The notes beneath the pieces are model-generated. The model searched no databases. It saw only the letters and a program-made list of their open reading frames with translations, and was not told where the DNA came from. The position numbers and the translations under genes are program-made. Shown piece by piece: positions 24,291-32,071 of a stretch of DNA of 58,948 nt; the stretch's first letter is position 1; the number at the start of each line of letters is the position of its first letter. This DNA comes from Candidatus Mediterraneibacter surreyensis (GTDB lineage: Bacteria; Bacillota; Clostridia; Lachnospirales; Lachnospiraceae): contig DWYB01000090.1 in NCBI GenBank assembly GCA_019118885.1, positions 1 to 58,948 of the forward strand, given 5' to 3'.

Positions 24291-24334
24291 AATTAGGAAA
24301 AATAGAAAACAAGGGAACAAGAGTCCGTTTTATG

Positions 24335-24398
24335 ACACACCTGATCTGTTAGGATAGACCTGTCAAAAGGAAATCCTGTCAGAGAAAGGTGTGTTTTT
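24335..24398 (+). terminator. Long hairpin and T5, terminator overlapping a ribosome binding site
   Basis: ACACACCT (24335-24342) pairs with AGGTGTGT (24387-24394), with inner pairs CTGA/TCAG and AGGAT/ATCCT, followed by TTTTT. The 3' arm contains the AAAGGTG that serves as ribosome binding site of the small ORF at 24399, so the fold would both end transcription and hide that site. Confidence 0.75.
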
Positions 24399-24578
24399 AT
24401 GTATATCAGAAAATCTGTTTTAAAGAAGTTTGTATTAGTCATGAGTATTGTCATTTTACTGATTGTGGGAATTCTGTACTGTTTTACAGAGCTGGCTGTT
24501 CCGACTGTGATGTATGGGGCCGCATGGTTCGGATGTCTGGCTGTGATGCTGGCTGGAACATCCGGGATGTACAGATGA
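24399..24578 (+). CDS. Small membrane protein, 59 residues
   Basis: ATG at 24399, TGA at 24576-24578. The protein has a basic start (MYIRKSVLKKFVLVMS), a hydrophobic helix at about 11-30 and a second at about 33-53 (PTVMYGAAWFGCLAVMLAG). This is plausible for a small two-helix membrane protein. It is too short for family assignment. Its ribosome binding site lies in the 3' arm of the preceding terminator hairpin, so it is either read from a readthrough transcript or regulated by refolding. Confidence 0.5.
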   Translation: MYIRKSVLKKFVLVMSIVILLIVGILYCFTELAVPTVMYGAAWFGCLAVMLAGTSGMYR

Positions 24579-24639
24579 CAGCTGTGCAAAAGGATATTGG
24601 ATATTATTATCAATAAAATGAAAAGTCCGTGTTCATATA

Positions 24640-24694
24640 TTGTCATTGGTCTGTTATTTGATGTATAATTAGTTTATGATAACTGCATCATAAA
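24640..24694 (+). promoter_or_regulatory. Promoter and operator-like inverted repeat of the PHP gene
   Basis: TTGTCA (24640-24645), 18 bases, TATAAT (24664-24669). Just at the expected start point lies TTTATGAT-N6-ATCATAAA (24673-24694), an 8-bp-arm inverted repeat in the position of a repressor operator. Confidence 0.65.
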
Positions 24695-24720
24695 GATAAC
24701 AGAACAAAGGGGGCTTGTGT

Positions 24721-25536
24721 ATGAAGATTGATATGCACTGCCACGTAAAAGAAGGATCTATCGACAGTAAGGTAGGATTGGAAGAATATATCACAATATT
24801 AAAAAGCCACGGATTTCAGGGAATGGTCATTACGGATCATGACACATATAACGGATATCGTTATTGGAAAGAGCATATCAAAGGAAAGAAACATACGGAT
24901 TTTGTAGTGCTCAAGGGAATTGAATATGACACCCGTGACGCGGGACATATCTTGGTTATTATGCCGGAGGGAGTTAAGATGAGGCTTCTTGAGATGCGGG
25001 GAATGCCTCTCGCGCTTCTGATAGACCTGGTGCACAGAAACGGAGGCGTGCTGGGGCCGGCTCATCCATGCGGAGAGAAGTATATGAGTTTTACTCATGC
25101 GAGAAGATACTATCTCTCTCCGGAGATAGCTAAGAGATTCGATTTTGTAGAAGCGTTTAACAGCTGTGAGTCGGTGGAGTCCAATGCCGGTGCGGAGAAG
25201 CTGGCCAGGAAATACGGTAAAGTTACTACAGGGGGAAGTGATTCCCATAAGCCGGATTGTGTGGGAAGAGGGTATACGATCCTTCCGGAGCCGGTGACAT
25301 GTGAGACAGAGCTGATCTCTCTGATCCATAAGAAAACGCCCTTCAAAGCCGGAGGTACGCTCTATGAGAAGACGACAAAAGAAAAGATCGGGAAGATAAA
25401 CAAGCTGCTCGTATATTCTTTCTGGGTATACAATAAGAGCGGGGAACTGATCAAACGGCGCGGACGAAATAAAAAGATGGAGGAAGAGCATCCGTTTGAT
25501 CCGATCGATCCGATCGAGTTATATTATCATTCCTGA
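24721..25536 (+). CDS. PHP-domain metal-dependent phosphoesterase
   Basis: A protein of 271 residues with PHP motifs: MKIDMHCHVKEGSIDS (HxH metal ligands), GMVITDHDTYNGY (DHD), GIEYDTRDAGHILVI, GPAHPCGEKY and TGGSDSHKPDCVGRGYT. The last is the C-terminal D-x-H pair. Related proteins hydrolyse phosphate esters such as 3',5'-nucleoside bisphosphates, but the substrate here is not evident. The ATG at 24721 follows AAAGGGGG by 8 bases; a TTG six bases earlier is less likely. It has its own promoter and operator-like dyad. Confidence 0.88.
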   Translation: MKIDMHCHVKEGSIDSKVGLEEYITILKSHGFQGMVITDHDTYNGYRYWKEHIKGKKHTDFVVLKGIEYDTRDAGHILVIMPEGVKMRLLEMRGMPLALLIDLVHRNGGVLGPAHPCGEKYMSFTHARRYYLSPEIAKRFDFVEAFNSCESVESNAGAEKLARKYGKVTTGGSDSHKPDCVGRGYTILPEPVTCETELISLIHKKTPFKAGGTLYEKTTKEKIGKINKLLVYSFWVYNKSGELIKRRGRNKKMEEEHPFDPIDPIELYYHS

Positions 25537-25567
25537 GAATGACAGAGCTGAAATAATGTCGAAAAAA

Positions 25568-25607
25568 AAGCTGTCTGCCAGTTACTTGCGTAACTGATAG
25601 ACAGCTT
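25568..25607 (-). terminator. Intrinsic terminator built into a gene's 3' end
   Basis: On the minus strand AAGCTGTC...CAGTTAC pairs with GTAACTG...GACAGCTT (two-part stem, about 15 bp), followed by TTTTTTTT. The 5' arm overlaps the last codons and stop (25582-25584) of the upstream small gene. Confidence 0.9.
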
Positions 25608-25929
25608 TTCCGTTTTTCTGTATTTCCGAGATCATCTTCTGCTTTATCATGTATGGCAGGATGGATCCGAGAAATTTACCGGGATCGGTTACTGCGATCT
25701 GTTCCCGGCTGAACGGCTGCTTTGCGGTCAGTTCCTTAACGACAGGTTCCAGCTCTTCAGCCGACATGGCGCCGTTTTTCTTCAGTGCTTTCTTTACCCT
25801 GGAGATTCCTTTCGCGCTCAGCAGATTGGAGAGATCCTGCTGCTGGCGCATGGAGCGCCACAGGCCCCATGCGTATATGATCATAGTGACTAAGGCAAAA
25901 AGGAGAACATATGGAATATACTTAAGCAT
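25582..25929 (-). CDS. Small membrane-anchored protein of unknown function
   Basis: A protein of 115 residues. One N-terminal membrane helix (YIPYVLLFALVTMIIYAWGL) is followed by a soluble domain with winged-helix-like spacing (LLSAKGISRVKKALKKNGAM, SAEELEPVVKEL) and a basic end. The ATG at 25929 overlaps the stop of the PqqD-like gene (TAATG), so translation is coupled. It is the last gene of the OPT–PqqD operon, closed by a terminator that includes its stop codon. I do not recognise the family. Confidence 0.7.
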   Translation of the reverse strand: MLKYIPYVLLFALVTMIIYAWGLWRSMRQQQDLSNLLSAKGISRVKKALKKNGAMSAEELEPVVKELTAKQPFSREQIAVTDPGKFLGSILPYMIKQKMISEIQKNGKAVYQLRK

Positions 25930-26282
25930 TATTTTAATTTCTCCCCTTTCCAATGAATCAGATGATTATCATGCAGGATTTCCAGAAATTTTATAAGCCT
26001 TGCCAGTGATTTTTCCATACCGGGAAACTTAGCGTCAAGCTCTACAGAGAGCTGATGCACGTCTTTATGATCGTCAATGGACGACCATACGAAGCTGCCA
26101 TAGTTGTCCAGCTTTATGTCGCTTACACGTGGACGGTGGAAAAATTTCTGCGCAATCCTGTGGTAGAATCCTTTCCATTCAATGAGAACGGTAACCTGTT
26201 CGTTCTGGTCTGTCTCATATTCTATTTGAGGATTCCTGACAGGTACTTGATCAAGATAGTTCTTATCATTCTTTTTCTTCAT
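25929..26282 (-). CDS. PqqD-family peptide-binding protein
   Basis: A protein of 117 residues. The core (about 30-110: VTVLIEWKGFYHRIAQKFFH, RPRVSDIKLDNYGSFVWSSI, DDHKDVHQLSVELDAKFPGM, then a RxxxFLxxLxxxxLIHW end) matches the PqqD fold. PqqD proteins are the RiPP recognition element that presents precursor peptides to radical SAM or other modifying enzymes. No such enzyme is nearby; the partner genes are an OPT peptide transporter (4 bp upstream) and a small membrane protein (overlapping). A role in peptide handling or transporter regulation is inference. Confidence 0.75.
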   Translation of the reverse strand: MKKKNDKNYLDQVPVRNPQIEYETDQNEQVTVLIEWKGFYHRIAQKFFHRPRVSDIKLDNYGSFVWSSIDDHKDVHQLSVELDAKFPGMEKSLARLIKFLEILHDNHLIHWKGEKLK

Positions 26283-26286
26283 AATT

Positions 26287-28164
26287 TTATTTATCTTTCT
26301 TCATGCAGACTCTGTAGAGGTAATACAGAAGGACAATGAAGATGATCAGGCTTCCGATCTGCGGAAGCGAGAAATGCAGTACCTTGGAAAGATCCAGGCC
26401 GACAACGGCGAACACTGCAAGGATGATACCCATAATACCCTCTCCGGCGATTAGTCCGGAAGTAAACAGGACGCCGCGGTCTCCCCGTTCTTTTTTCTCC
26501 TCGTCAGTTCCCTTGATTTTCTCTACGATAAAGCGAACGACTCCACCGGCCATGATTCCCGCACTCAGGCTGAACGGCAGGTACATGCCGACTGCGAATG
26601 GCATTACCGGTACCTGCAGAATCTCGACTACGACTGCGACGAATACGCCGATCAGGATCAGCGCCCATGGAAGATTAGCGTCCATGATACCTTCTACGAG
26701 AAGTTTCATCATGGTGGCCTGTGCTGCAGGAATCTTCTCGTTACCGTATCCCCATGCCTCATTCAGAAGATAGAGAACGAATCCGATTGCCGCCGCGGAC
26801 ACGACAACACCGAGCATTTCGCCGATCTGCTGTTTCCGAGGTGTAGCGCCGACGATAAATCCGGTCTTCAGATCCTGTGAGGTATCTCCGGCGATAGCGG
26901 CAACAATACAGATAATACCACCGATAGCAATGGCGCCGACCATGCCTGTCGTACCGGTTGTGCCGGTTACTTTCAGAAGCAATGTAGCGATGATAAGAGT
27001 GGCGATGGCCATACCAGATACCGGATTGTTAGAAGATCCGATCAGACCGACCATACGGGATGATACGGATGCGAAAAAGAATCCGAATATTACTACGATC
27101 AGCGCGCCGATAGGATTGACCGGGAACGTAGGCACAAGCCATATAGCGATTACGATCACCAGGATCATGACGAGCAGCAGAGGCATCGGAAGATCCTGCT
27201 GTGTACGCAGAGTATTTGTGTTTGAGTGATTTTTGGTCAGGCTCTTCATGGCCTGTTTGAAAGTACGGATGATCAGCGGGAATGTCTTTATAAGGCTGAT
27301 CAGTCCTCCTGCAGCCACGGCTCCTGCTCCAATGTATCTTACATAAGTATCCCATATTACTTCAGGCGTCATAGAGGAAATCGGGGCTTCTCCCGGGAAG
27401 ATCGTGGCGTCTCCTCCGAAGAGAGCGATGGCAGGCATGAGCACGAACCAGCTCAGAGTACCGCCGGCAAGCATATAGCTTGAGATCTTAGGCCCGCAGA
27501 TAAATCCGACTCCGGCCAGTGAAGGCAGTACCTGGATACCGATCTGTGAACCTGCAAATCCTTTGAAAGCATATCCGATTTCGCTGGGGAAGATAGCCAG
27601 TCCGTCAGCGACAAATTTATATACGGCTGCAATACCGAGTCCTTTGAAGACAGAACCTGCCTTGCTGCCGCCTTCTTCGCCTGCGAGAAGAACCTCGGCA
27701 CATGCGGTTCCTTCCGGGAACGGAAGTGTTCCGTGTTCCTCAACGATCAGAGCCTGACGCAGCGGAACCATAAAGCATACTCCGAGGATACCACCGAACA
27801 GAGCGATGAGGAAAATTGTCAGGATACTCGGGAAGTCAATCCTTCCCTCTTCAGCCCAGAGGAATAATGCGGGCAGAGTAAAGATGGCTCCTGCCGCCAG
27901 TGATTCACCGGCAGAGCCGATCGTCTGTACCATATTATTCTCGAGGATTGAATCTCTGCGGAGAATGATACGGATGATACCCATGGATAAGACCGCCGCC
28001 GGAATAGATGCGGAGACTGTCATACCAACGAGAAGTCCGAGATACGCATTGGCTGCGCCAAATACGATCGCGAGAAGACATCCGATGAGTACGGATGTGA
28101 TTGTAAATTCCGGCACAATCTTATTCGCCGGAATATACGGTTTGAATTCTTTGTTATTGTCCAT
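26287..28164 (-). CDS. OPT-family oligopeptide transporter
   Basis: A protein of 625 residues with about 14-16 membrane segments. Hallmarks: VLIGCLLAIVFGAANAYLGL, GMTVSASIPAAVLSMGI, NNMVQTIGSAGESLAAGAIF, GTLPFPEGTACAEVL, and later GSSNNPVSGMAIAT and IAGDTSQDLKTGFIVGATP. OPT proteins import oligopeptides or metal-chelate/glutathione conjugates by proton symport. First gene of a three-gene operon with the PqqD-like protein and a small membrane protein. SD AAGGAAAGAG precedes the ATG. Confidence 0.93.
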   Translation of the reverse strand: MDNNKEFKPYIPANKIVPEFTITSVLIGCLLAIVFGAANAYLGLLVGMTVSASIPAAVLSMGIIRIILRRDSILENNMVQTIGSAGESLAAGAIFTLPALFLWAEEGRIDFPSILTIFLIALFGGILGVCFMVPLRQALIVEEHGTLPFPEGTACAEVLLAGEEGGSKAGSVFKGLGIAAVYKFVADGLAIFPSEIGYAFKGFAGSQIGIQVLPSLAGVGFICGPKISSYMLAGGTLSWFVLMPAIALFGGDATIFPGEAPISSMTPEVIWDTYVRYIGAGAVAAGGLISLIKTFPLIIRTFKQAMKSLTKNHSNTNTLRTQQDLPMPLLLVMILVIVIAIWLVPTFPVNPIGALIVVIFGFFFASVSSRMVGLIGSSNNPVSGMAIATLIIATLLLKVTGTTGTTGMVGAIAIGGIICIVAAIAGDTSQDLKTGFIVGATPRKQQIGEMLGVVVSAAAIGFVLYLLNEAWGYGNEKIPAAQATMMKLLVEGIMDANLPWALILIGVFVAVVVEILQVPVMPFAVGMYLPFSLSAGIMAGGVVRFIVEKIKGTDEEKKERGDRGVLFTSGLIAGEGIMGIILAVFAVVGLDLSKVLHFSLPQIGSLIIFIVLLYYLYRVCMKKDK

Positions 28165-28336
28165 TTTCTCTTTCCTTTCTTTAACAACTTCTTAACGCAG
28201 TCCAAAACATTATATCACTTGACTATGCTAAAGGGAAGAAGAAATTCCGATAATTAAGTGGACAAAAACGGACCTCAAGTTTATACTTGTCCATAGAGCG
28301 GAAGAGATGAGGAGACTGACGCGGAAGGAAAAGTAT

Positions 28337-29158
28337 ATGAACGATATGGAAGAGTACGGTGCATACAGCAGTTTTGCACGTGTATATGACACATTTATGG
28401 ACAATGTCCCTTATAAAGAGTGGGGCGGGTATATATACAGCATGTTATGCGAATATGGAGTGAAAGACGGAATCGTACTGGATCTCGGCTGCGGTACGGG
28501 AACTATGACGGAGATACTGGCCGGGTATGGATATGATATGATCGGAGTAGATAATTCGGAGGATATGCTTGAACTTGCCATGGAAAAACGGATAGAATCC
28601 GGTCATGATATCCTGTATCTTCTGCAGGATATGCGGGAGTTTGAATTATACGGAACAGTGAGAGCGGCGGTGAGCGTATGCGATTCCGTCAATTATGTGA
28701 CAGAACCGGAAGACCTTGAAGAAGTGTTCCGGCTTGTGAATAATTATCTCGATCCGGGAGGTATTTTTCTGTTTGATTTTAATACAGATTATAAATATCG
28801 GGAAATCATGGGAGACTGTACTATAGCGGAGGATCGCGGAGAATGCAGTTTTATATGGGATAATTATTATTATGAAAAAGAGCGGATCAATGAATATGAT
28901 CTGACGCTCTTTATCCGTGAGAAAGTTTTCGAATCGGAGGACAGCCCTGTTTCGGCTGCAGATGATATGCATTTATATCGGAAATATAAAGAAACACATT
29001 ATCAGAGAGGATATACGCTGAAAGAAATGCAGGAGCTGCTTGAGAAAGCGGGGCTTGTGTTTGAGGCGGCGTATGACATGGATACAAAGGAAAGACCGAC
29101 GGATACAGCAGAGAGAATCTGCGTGATCGCACGGGAATCCGGAAAACAGGAGGAATAG
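28337..29158 (+). CDS. Class I SAM-dependent methyltransferase
   Basis: A protein of 273 residues. AdoMet-binding motif I is VLDLGCGTGTMTEILAGYGY, then GVDNSEDMLELAMEK (motif post I), LQDMREFEL (II) and the YqeM/DUF-like motif VSVCDSVNYV, LDPGGIFLFDFN. This is the Methyltransf_25 type; the substrate is unknown. The ATG at 28337 follows GGAAGG by 8 bases; the ATG at 28307 lacks such a site. It is 2 bp upstream of hslO and is probably in operon with it. A TGGACAA / TTGTCCA dyad (28259-28293) lies upstream. Confidence 0.9.
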   Translation: MNDMEEYGAYSSFARVYDTFMDNVPYKEWGGYIYSMLCEYGVKDGIVLDLGCGTGTMTEILAGYGYDMIGVDNSEDMLELAMEKRIESGHDILYLLQDMREFELYGTVRAAVSVCDSVNYVTEPEDLEEVFRLVNNYLDPGGIFLFDFNTDYKYREIMGDCTIAEDRGECSFIWDNYYYEKERINEYDLTLFIREKVFESEDSPVSAADDMHLYRKYKETHYQRGYTLKEMQELLEKAGLVFEAAYDMDTKERPTDTAERICVIARESGKQEE

Positions 29159-29160
29159 TA

Positions 29161-30042
29161 ATGAAAGATTATATTGTAAGAGCTTCAGCGGCGAATACTC
29201 AGATCCGTGCATTTGCCGCGGTGACAACAGAGATGGTGGAAGAGGCGAGACAGCGCCATAGTACAAGCCCGGTGGCTACAGCCGCTCTTGGCAGACTTCT
29301 GACCGGCGGAGTGATGATGGGCAGCATGATGAAAAATGCTACGGATATGCTGACGATACAGATCAAATGCTCCGGACCGATCCAGGGACTGACTGTGACT
29401 GCGGACAGCCAGGGAAATGTGAAAGGCTATGTATTTAATCCGGACGTGATGCTGCCTCCAAAGAACGGAAAACTGGATGTAGGAGGTGCCCTCGGACAGG
29501 GTGTGATGACCGTGATCAAGGATATGGGGCTCAAAGAGCCTTACTCCGGACAGACAATCCTGCAGACCGGGGAAATCGCGGAAGATCTTACGTATTATTT
29601 TGCTACATCCGAGCAGGTGCCCTCTTCAGTAGGTCTGGGCGTGCTTATGGAACATGACAATACAGTCCGGTGCGCAGGAGGCTTCATTGTGCAGGTAATG
29701 CCTTTTATCGAAGATGAAGTGCTGAATAAACTGGAGCAGAATATCCAGAACATTCAGTCTGTCACTTCTATGCTGGACAATGGACATACACCGGAAGAGA
29801 TGCTCGCGCAGGTACTGGACGGCCTTGATCTGGAGATCACAGATACAATGCCGGCACGGTTTTATTGCAACTGCTCCAAAGAGCGGATCGAGAAAGCGAT
29901 AATCAGTGTAGGAAAGAAAGAGATTCAGTCCATGATCGATGACGGAAAAGATATCGAAGTAAAATGTCATTTCTGCAATACGGCATATAATTATACAGTG
30001 GATGAACTGAAGGAACTGCTGAAAAAGGCGAAAGCCAGATAA
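29161..30042 (+). CDS. hslO: Hsp33 redox-regulated chaperone
   Basis: A protein of 293 residues. Hsp33 is a holdase chaperone that is activated when zinc-bound cysteines form disulfides under oxidative stress. Seen: the start DYIVRASAANTQIRAFAAVT, core LGRLLTGGVMMGSMMK, GPIQGLTVTADSQGNVKGYV, and the C-terminal redox switch CNC (FYCNCSKERIEKAI) and CHFC (VKCHFCNTAYNY), four zinc ligands. It follows the methyltransferase gene by 2 bp. Confidence 0.97.
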   Translation: MKDYIVRASAANTQIRAFAAVTTEMVEEARQRHSTSPVATAALGRLLTGGVMMGSMMKNATDMLTIQIKCSGPIQGLTVTADSQGNVKGYVFNPDVMLPPKNGKLDVGGALGQGVMTVIKDMGLKEPYSGQTILQTGEIAEDLTYYFATSEQVPSSVGLGVLMEHDNTVRCAGGFIVQVMPFIEDEVLNKLEQNIQNIQSVTSMLDNGHTPEEMLAQVLDGLDLEITDTMPARFYCNCSKERIEKAIISVGKKEIQSMIDDGKDIEVKCHFCNTAYNYTVDELKELLKKAKAR

Positions 30043-30067
30043 GAGTAAATTGTGAAAAAAGTGTGAA

Positions 30068-30102
30068 CGGGGACGTAGTAAAACCCGGTTTTACTACGTC
30101 CC
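30068..30102. repeat. Perfect 15-bp inverted repeat between hslO and nadE
   Basis: GGGGACGTAGTAAAA and TTTTACTACGTCCCC enclose a five-base loop CCCGG. There is no T run, so it is not a canonical terminator. Such long perfect palindromes in clostridial intergenic regions are often REP-like repeats. Confidence 0.8.
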
Positions 30103-30125
30103 CAACGAGAAAGGCGGAAGGGAAA

Positions 30126-32036
30126 ATGAAACACGGATTTGTTAAAGTTGCCGCAGCTACACCGGATATCCGGGTGGCAGATGTGGAGTTTAATACAGCA
30201 AAGATTTGTGAGGCGATCAGTGAAGCCTGTGAACAGAAAGCAAAGATCATAGTATTTCCGGAGTTATGCGTGACCGGCTATACATGCGGCGATCTGTTCA
30301 CTCAGGATGTTCTTTTAAAGGCAGCTAAAGATGCACTGATCAAGATCGCGGAGTATACGGAAAATAAGGATATCCTCGCTTTTGTGGGAGCACCCTTGTC
30401 AGTGGGCGGCAAACTGTACAATGTGGCGGCTGCTATGAATCAGGGAAAGGTGATCGGACTTACGACCAAGACATTTCTCCCTAATTACGCAGAATTCTAT
30501 GAGATGCGTCAGTTTACGCCAGGACCGGATACAGCAGGATATATCGAGTTTAACGGACAGAGAGTACCATTCGGGCCGCAGCTTCTGTTTAAAGAAACTG
30601 AGATGGAGGATCTGGTCGTGTCTGCTGAGATCTGCGAGGACGTATGGTCGCCTGTTCCGCCAAGCATCGGAGCGGCGCTGGAGGGAGCCACGGTGATCGT
30701 AAACTGTTCCGCCAGCGATGAGACGATCGGAAAGGATACGTACCGCAGAGAATTGATCTCAGGGCAGTCTGCCCGACTGATTGCAGGGTATATCTATGCA
30801 AATGCAGGAGAGGGCGAATCTACGACAGATGTGGTATTTGGCGGACACAATATCATTGCGGAAAACGGAGCGATCCTGCAGCAGGCAAAGAGGTATCACA
30901 ATGAGATTATCTATTCAGAGCTTGATATTCAGCGGATTATCAGTGAGCGAAGAAAGAATACGACATTTAAGGCGGTTACCGGACATACCCTTATCCGGAT
31001 CCCCTTCCATATAAATAATGAGGAGACAGTTCTTACCAGAACGTTTCCGAAGAAGCCTTTTGTCCCTGCGGATGAAAGAGCGAGGGAACAGAGGTGTGAG
31101 GAAATCCTGACGATTCAGGCGATGGGACTGAAGAAACGTCTGGCGCATACAAATTCCAGGACCGCCGTTGTGGGAATATCAGGAGGTCTCGATTCCACTC
31201 TTGCGCTTCTTGTGACTGCCAAGGCATTTGATATGCTCGGACGTGACAAGAAAGATATTATCGCGGTGACGATGCCCTGTTTCGGGACAACGGACCGGAC
31301 GTACAACAACGCCTGCGAGATGACGAGAAAGACAGGCGCTACTTTGAAGGAAGTGCCTATCGCAGACGCGGTGAATATCCATTTCAGGGATATCGGACAG
31401 GATCCGGAAAACCACGATGTGACTTACGAGAATTCTCAGGCAAGGGAACGTACACAGGTGCTGATGGATATCGCCAACCGGACGGGCGGCATGGTCATCG
31501 GTACCGGAGATATGTCCGAACTGGCGCTTGGCTGGGCAACATATAACGGCGACCATATGTCAATGTACGGTGTCAACGCATCCGTGCCGAAGACGCTGGT
31601 GCGTCATCTTGTCAAATATGCGGCTGATGAGACGCCGGATGAGGAGCTGCGCAGAGTACTCTACGATGTACTCGATACACCTGTAAGTCCGGAACTGCTT
31701 CCGCCAAAAGACGGAGACATTGCGCAGAAGACAGAAGACCTGGTGGGTCCGTATGAACTTCACGATTTCTTCCTGTATTATATACTCCGCTTCGGATATG
31801 AACCGGCGAAGATCTTCCGGCTGGCGGAAATGACGTTCGACGGAGATTATGACAGAGAGACGATCCTGAAATGGCTGAGGACGTTCTGCAGGAGATTTTT
31901 CTCCCAGCAGTTTAAACGTTCCTGTCTGCCGGACGGACCGAAGATCGGTACGGTGGCGCTTTCCCCGAGAGGAGACTGGAGAATGCCCAGCGATGCGTGT
32001 GCGGCAGTGTGGATGAAAGAACTTGATGAGTTGTAA
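30126..32036 (+). CDS. nadE: Glutamine-dependent NAD+ synthase
   Basis: A protein of 636 residues that converts nicotinic acid adenine dinucleotide to NAD+ using glutamine and ATP. The N-terminal nitrilase-type glutaminase domain (about 1-280) has catalytic Glu in FPELCVTGY, Lys in TKTFLPNYAEFYE and Cys in SAEICEDVWSP. The C-terminal NAD synthetase domain has VGISGGLDSTLALLV and IGTGDMSELALGWATYNGDH. The ATG at 30126 follows GGAAGGGA; a GTG 63 bases earlier would put the palindrome inside the gene and is rejected. Confidence 0.97.
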   Translation: MKHGFVKVAAATPDIRVADVEFNTAKICEAISEACEQKAKIIVFPELCVTGYTCGDLFTQDVLLKAAKDALIKIAEYTENKDILAFVGAPLSVGGKLYNVAAAMNQGKVIGLTTKTFLPNYAEFYEMRQFTPGPDTAGYIEFNGQRVPFGPQLLFKETEMEDLVVSAEICEDVWSPVPPSIGAALEGATVIVNCSASDETIGKDTYRRELISGQSARLIAGYIYANAGEGESTTDVVFGGHNIIAENGAILQQAKRYHNEIIYSELDIQRIISERRKNTTFKAVTGHTLIRIPFHINNEETVLTRTFPKKPFVPADERAREQRCEEILTIQAMGLKKRLAHTNSRTAVVGISGGLDSTLALLVTAKAFDMLGRDKKDIIAVTMPCFGTTDRTYNNACEMTRKTGATLKEVPIADAVNIHFRDIGQDPENHDVTYENSQARERTQVLMDIANRTGGMVIGTGDMSELALGWATYNGDHMSMYGVNASVPKTLVRHLVKYAADETPDEELRRVLYDVLDTPVSPELLPPKDGDIAQKTEDLVGPYELHDFFLYYILRFGYEPAKIFRLAEMTFDGDYDRETILKWLRTFCRRFFSQQFKRSCLPDGPKIGTVALSPRGDWRMPSDACAAVWMKELDEL

Positions 32037-32071
32037 ATAATAATGCGGGAAAGAACAGGAGGCAGCAGATT

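Noticed and set aside
30063-30125. Upstream GTG start for nadE, adding 21 residues
   Set aside because: It would encode the palindrome and an unrelated N terminus; the ATG at 30126 has a better ribosome binding site and the family N terminus.
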